Origin: DATFVJ01 sp035517695
GTDB taxonomy: Bacteria; Actinomycetota; Actinomycetes; Streptosporangiales; Streptosporangiaceae
Direction of reading: 5' to 3'
DNA length: 24,564 bases
Assembly (NCBI GenBank): GCA_035517695.1
Contig: DATIYI010000439.1
Coordinates: forward strand, 1 to 24,564
Part shown: positions 21,009 to 24,564 of the stretch, piece by piece
Position numbering within the stretch: the first letter of the stretch is position 1
Layout: each line of letters starts with the position of its first letter
Notes under the pieces: model-generated
The model's input: the letters and a program-made list of their open reading frames with translations, nothing else
Told to the model about the DNA's origin: nothing
Databases searched by the model: none
Made by a program: the position numbers and the translations under genes

Positions 21009-22383
21009 CTCGGCGGCTCGCCCAACAGCGGCTGCTCGCCCAACAACGGCTGCTCGCCCAACAACGGTTTCTGCAGAAATCGTTCTCGGTGTCGGCGCCG
21101 GCATCGCCGCGTACAAGGCGTGTGAGCTGCTCCGCCGCCTGACCGAATCCGGCCATCGCGTGCGGGTGATACCCACGCCCGATTCGCTGCGCTTTGTCGG
21201 CGCCGCGACCTGGGCCGCACTATCCGGCCAGCCCGCGGCGACGGACGTATGGGCGGACGTGCATGAGGTGCCGCATGTGCAGCTGGGACGGCGGGCTGAC
21301 TTGGTCCTCGTGGCGCCCGCGACCGCGGATCTGCTTGCCAAGGCGGCGCACGGGCTCGCCGGTGATCTGCTCACCACGACGCTGCTCACCGCGCGCTGCC
21401 CGGTAATGTTCGCGCCCGCGATGCACACCGAGATGTGGGAGCACGCCGCTACCCGAGCCAACGTCGCGCTGCTTCGCGAGCGCGGTGCGATCGTCGTGGA
21501 GCCGGCCGCCGGGCGGCTCACCGGCGCCGACAGCGGGCCCGGCCGGCTACCCGAGGCGGCCGAGCTTTACGAGACCGCCATCCGGCTGCTCGCCCGCGGC
21601 GCGGCCGGCCTGCGCCCGGATCTGGCCGGGCGACGCGTGCTTGTCTCTGCCGGCGGGACTCGCGAGGAGCTCGACCCCGTACGCTTCCTGGGCAACTGGT
21701 CCTCGGGCCGGCAGGGCTACGCGCTTGCCGGTACGGCGGTAGCCCGTGGCGCCGAGGTCACCGTGGTAGCCGCGAACGTTGCATTGCCTGATCCAGCGGG
21801 TGCCACCATGGTCCGCGTCACGTCCGCCGATCAGTTGCGCGCGGCCATGCTGTCAGCCGCGGAGACCGCCGACGCCGTGGTGATGGCTGCGGCGGTGGCG
21901 GATTTCCGCCCGGCTGCCCGCAGTGAATCAAAGATCAAGAAGAGCGGCCACGTCCCAGATCCGATCGCTTTGACCGAGAATCCGGACGTCCTGAAGGAGC
22001 TCGTTAACAATAGAGATCATAGGAACAACAGGAATCATAGGGACCACAGGGACGACGGCGGAGACCATGGGGGCAGCGGAGATCACGAGAACGAGCGAGA
22101 TCACAGGGCGCGCGCGCGGCGGCCTGGGCAGGTGATAGTGGGCTTCGGCGCCGAGACCGACGATGTGCTCGCCGCCGGGCGGGAGAAACTTGCCCGGAAG
22201 GGCTGCGACCTGCTTGTCGTCAACCAGGTCGGCGATGGGCTCGCCTTCGGGGCCGGCGACAACGCCGCGGTCGTGCTCGGCGCTGGCGGCGCGGTCACCG
22301 AGATCCCGCGCGGACCCAAGGAGGTTCTTGCCGACCGGGTGTGGGACCTGGTCGTGCAACGGTTGCAGCCGGGTGGTTCCTAG
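20971..22383 (+). CDS. coaBC: Phosphopantothenoylcysteine decarboxylase/synthetase (CoaBC)
   Basis: Bifunctional flavoprotein of CoA synthesis: CoaB joins cysteine to phosphopantothenate, CoaC decarboxylates the product. CoaC half (about 34-210): IVLGVGAGIAAYKACELL, VGAATWAALSG, VPHVQLGRRADLVLVAPATA and FAPAMHTEMWEH. CoaB half: GRRVLVSAGGTREELDPVRF, LGNWSSGRQGYALA, VMAAAVADFRPA with KIKK, ENPDVLKELV, VIVGFGAETDDV, DLLVVNQVG. Two unusual parts are seen. A repeat-derived N-terminus (AARPT-type repeats from 18-bp DNA repeats) precedes the core, and about 37 Asn/Asp/His/Arg-rich residues (22006-22116) are inserted between ENPDVLKELV and RRPGQVIVGF. No ATG or GTG lies closer to the core than the GTG at 20971, which has GGGAG 4 nt upstream and overlaps rpoZ by 38 bp; the longer frame from 20713 is rejected. 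Confidence 0.92.
   Translation: MSSCSPQRPSSPDSAARPTAAARPTTAARPTTVSAEIVLGVGAGIAAYKACELLRRLTESGHRVRVIPTPDSLRFVGAATWAALSGQPAATDVWADVHEVPHVQLGRRADLVLVAPATADLLAKAAHGLAGDLLTTTLLTARCPVMFAPAMHTEMWEHAATRANVALLRERGAIVVEPAAGRLTGADSGPGRLPEAAELYETAIRLLARGAAGLRPDLAGRRVLVSAGGTREELDPVRFLGNWSSGRQGYALAGTAVARGAEVTVVAANVALPDPAGATMVRVTSADQLRAAMLSAAETADAVVMAAAVADFRPAARSESKIKKSGHVPDPIALTENPDVLKELVNNRDHRNNRNHRDHRDDGGDHGGSGDHENERDHRARARRPGQVIVGFGAETDDVLAAGREKLARKGCDLLVVNQVGDGLAFGAGDNAAVVLGAGGAVTEIPRGPKEVLADRVWDLVVQRLQPGGS
21014..21063. repeat. 18-bp tandem repeat at the rpoZ-coaBC junction
   Basis: GCGGCTGCTCGCCCAACA (21028-21045) and ACGGCTGCTCGCCCAACA (21046-21063) are preceded by a copy lacking three bases (from about 21014), and a fragment follows. 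It starts just after the rpoZ stop and encodes the extra N-terminal residues of CoaBC. Confidence 0.9.
22006..22116. repeat. In-frame low-complexity insertion in coaBC
   Basis: A 111-bp segment of low GC relative to its surroundings is built on 9-bp-like units (AGGAATCAT, AGGGACCAC, AGGGACGAC; GAGATCAT, GAGACCAT, GAGATCAC). It encodes 37 residues dominated by Asn, Asp, His and Arg inside the CoaB domain, at a loop between two conserved segments. Confidence 0.85.
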
Positions 22384-22568
22384 CCCCAGCACGCTCCGCC
22401 CACCCTGTCTCACCCGTACCCTGGGACCGGTATGCTTCGGGCTGGACCCGCGCAGGGCTGGCTCCCCGGCTAAACTCGGCGAATCGCCAATATGCCGGGC
22501 TGGATTCCGCATCCGGGCACACGGAACCTGACTGTGTGCACGTGCGGCCGTCGCAAAAGAGGAATCAA

Positions 22569-23762
<1,194 letters not shown>

Positions 23763-23796
23763 CCCGAAAATAGAACCTCAACTGGGCGCGCGGCAG

Positions 23797-23825
23797 CAGC
23801 CGGCGGCGGTTTGTGCCGTCGGCTG
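23797..23825 (+). terminator. GC-rich hairpin after metK
   Basis: GCCGGCGGC (23799-23807) pairs with GCCGTCGGC (23815-23823) with one mismatch around a GGTTTGT loop, and two outer base pairs extend the stem. It lies 35 bp after the metK stop and 18 bp before the convergent transposase stop. No U-tract follows, so it could be an actinobacterial-style terminator or an end structure of the IS remnant. Confidence 0.4.
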
Positions 23826-23842
23826 GGGTCTGGGCGAGTCGG

Positions 23843-24449
23843 TCAGGCGGCCTGGGTCGGTTCCGGGTCGTGGTGGGCTGGGCTGGGGCGGCGGAGGGTG
23901 ACTTCCAGGCCGAGTTCCTCGAGTTCGCGGACGTGGTAGGCGATCTTGCGGCGGGTCTGGGCGCGGCGCTCGTAATAGTCCGGGCCGAGATCTTCGTACC
24001 GCGTGCCGGGGCGCGATAGCAGCGCGTGGTAGACCTTCAGCTGGGTGTTGCCGACCGCGACGCATGCCTTGTTCTTGCCGCGGCTGCGGGCCAGCTTGCG
24101 GTAGCGGGCGCCTTCGCGGGTCTGGGTCTTGCCGGCCGCGACGGCGGTCTCGCCAGTAATGGCGCCCAGGTACTTGTTGCCTTTCTTGTGCCGGGCGTGG
24201 CCGGTGCGCTTGCCGGACTGGTGGTCCAGCGGGGTGCGGCCGGCCCAGGAGGACAGGTGGCCGCCGATGGGGAATTTGGTCATGTCGGCGCCGGTTTCGG
24301 CGACGGCGTCCCAGCCACCGCGAATTACCCGGGTCGTGCTTGGGCCGGCCCGGCAGGTGCCGGACCTGCTTGGCGTCCGCCAGCACGCAGTCGAACCCCT
24401 CGGCCTCCAGCCGGTAAAACGGGCCCTTCCAGTAGTCCGGCGTTATCTG
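23843..24449 (-). pseudogene. IS110-family transposase, internally deleted
   Basis: The minus strand carries two pieces of an IS110-type recombinase joined by a deletion near 24310. The N-terminal piece (24449 down to about 24310) reads TPDYWKGPFYRLEAEGFDC, VLADAKQVRHLPGRPKHD and ends at SRWLG. The C-terminal piece (about 24310 down to 23843) reads DAVAETGADMTKFPIGGHLS, SWAGRTPLDHQSGK and HKKGNKYLGAITGE, then RKLARSRGKNKACVAVGNTQ, LSRPGTRYEDLGPDYYERR, and is in another frame. An intact protein would be about 400 aa; roughly 200 aa between the pieces and the extreme N-terminus are missing. The longest undisturbed frame starts at the ATG at 24281-24283 (146 aa) and corresponds to the Transposase_20 domain. 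It cannot be active. Confidence 0.85.
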
Positions 24450-24564
24450 AGGTGCAAATATGGATGAATTGGACATTGCCCAGGTCATGGCGTCGCGGCG
24501 TGTGTCTATGACGGCTGCGACAGCTGCCGCTTGGTGAGGGCGCGGTGGGGCTGCTGGCGGCTTG
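24450..24564. other. Right edge of the window, unassigned
   Basis: These 115 bp lie upstream of the IS110 remnant on its own strand. They do not translate to the conserved N-terminal DEDD segment of the family in any frame I could recognise. They may be unrelated flanking DNA or decayed IS sequence. Confidence 0.3.

Noticed and set aside
22384..22568. SAM riboswitch before metK
   Set aside because: The leader shows no recognisable SAM aptamer sequence blocks, and the space contains only a possible -10-like TAAACT.

Overview
High-GC actinobacterial chromosome segment. Codons end mostly in G/C, GTG starts are frequent, and the gene content is that of a sporulating-type actinomycete: BldD with an intact c-di-GMP signature, mihF/sIHF and a PyrR-controlled pyr operon. 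From memory, the right-hand block (bldD - pyrR-B-C - carA-carB - pyrD - pyrF - mihF - gmk - rpoZ - coaBC - metK) follows the order of the Streptomyces SCO1489 to SCO1476 region. The left-hand block (polyprenyl synthase - metF - GNAT - Ser/Thr kinase - SAV_6107-family HEPN protein) resembles the SCO2101-2111 region, which lies elsewhere in Streptomyces. The lineage cannot be fixed from sequence alone. A PyrK subunit, a class 1 PyrD and a short PyrF suggest something outside Streptomyces, for example Streptosporangiales-like, but this is a guess.

Layout. 1-438: no supportable gene. 439-1210: decayed 772-bp DDE insertion sequence with recognisable terminal inverted repeats. 1247-2440 (-): polyprenyl diphosphate synthase, divergent from metF (2534-3490 +). 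3448-6245 (-): GNAT acetyltransferase and a membrane Ser/Thr kinase with an unusual ectodomain. 6246-6814: control region with a 15-bp minisatellite, two LexA-type boxes and a strong hairpin, leading to the HEPN gene (6815-7237 +). 7405-7516: seven copies of a 16-bp repeat. 7552-8046 (-): bldD with two BldD-like boxes upstream. 8415-8449: PyrR-binding RNA hairpin abutting the pyrR ribosome-binding site. 8459-19245 (+): pyrRBC-carAB-pyrKDF, nearly all translationally coupled by ATGA overlaps. 19704-23762 (+): mihF, gmk, rpoZ, coaBC, metK. 23843-24449 (-): internally deleted IS110-family transposase where priA would be expected by analogy.

How the genes work together. The pyr operon makes UMP from glutamine, bicarbonate and aspartate. 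PyrR probably senses UMP/UTP and blocks translation through the leader hairpin. gmk, rpoZ, coaBC, metK and metF supply nucleotide, transcription, CoA and methyl-group functions. BldD and mihF are developmental or nucoid regulators.

The most unusual signals are: (1) in-frame low-complexity or tandem-repeat expansions in several housekeeping proteins (polyprenyl synthase, PyrR tail, CarA twice, CarB tail, CoaBC twice), with similar minisatellites between genes; (2) an exact LexA/SOS operator upstream of a HEPN protein carrying an R-x4-H motif; (3) a kinase with a NEW3-like and carbohydrate-binding-like ectodomain; (4) a 28-bp perfect palindrome in pyrF. No rRNA, tRNA or CRISPR array was seen.
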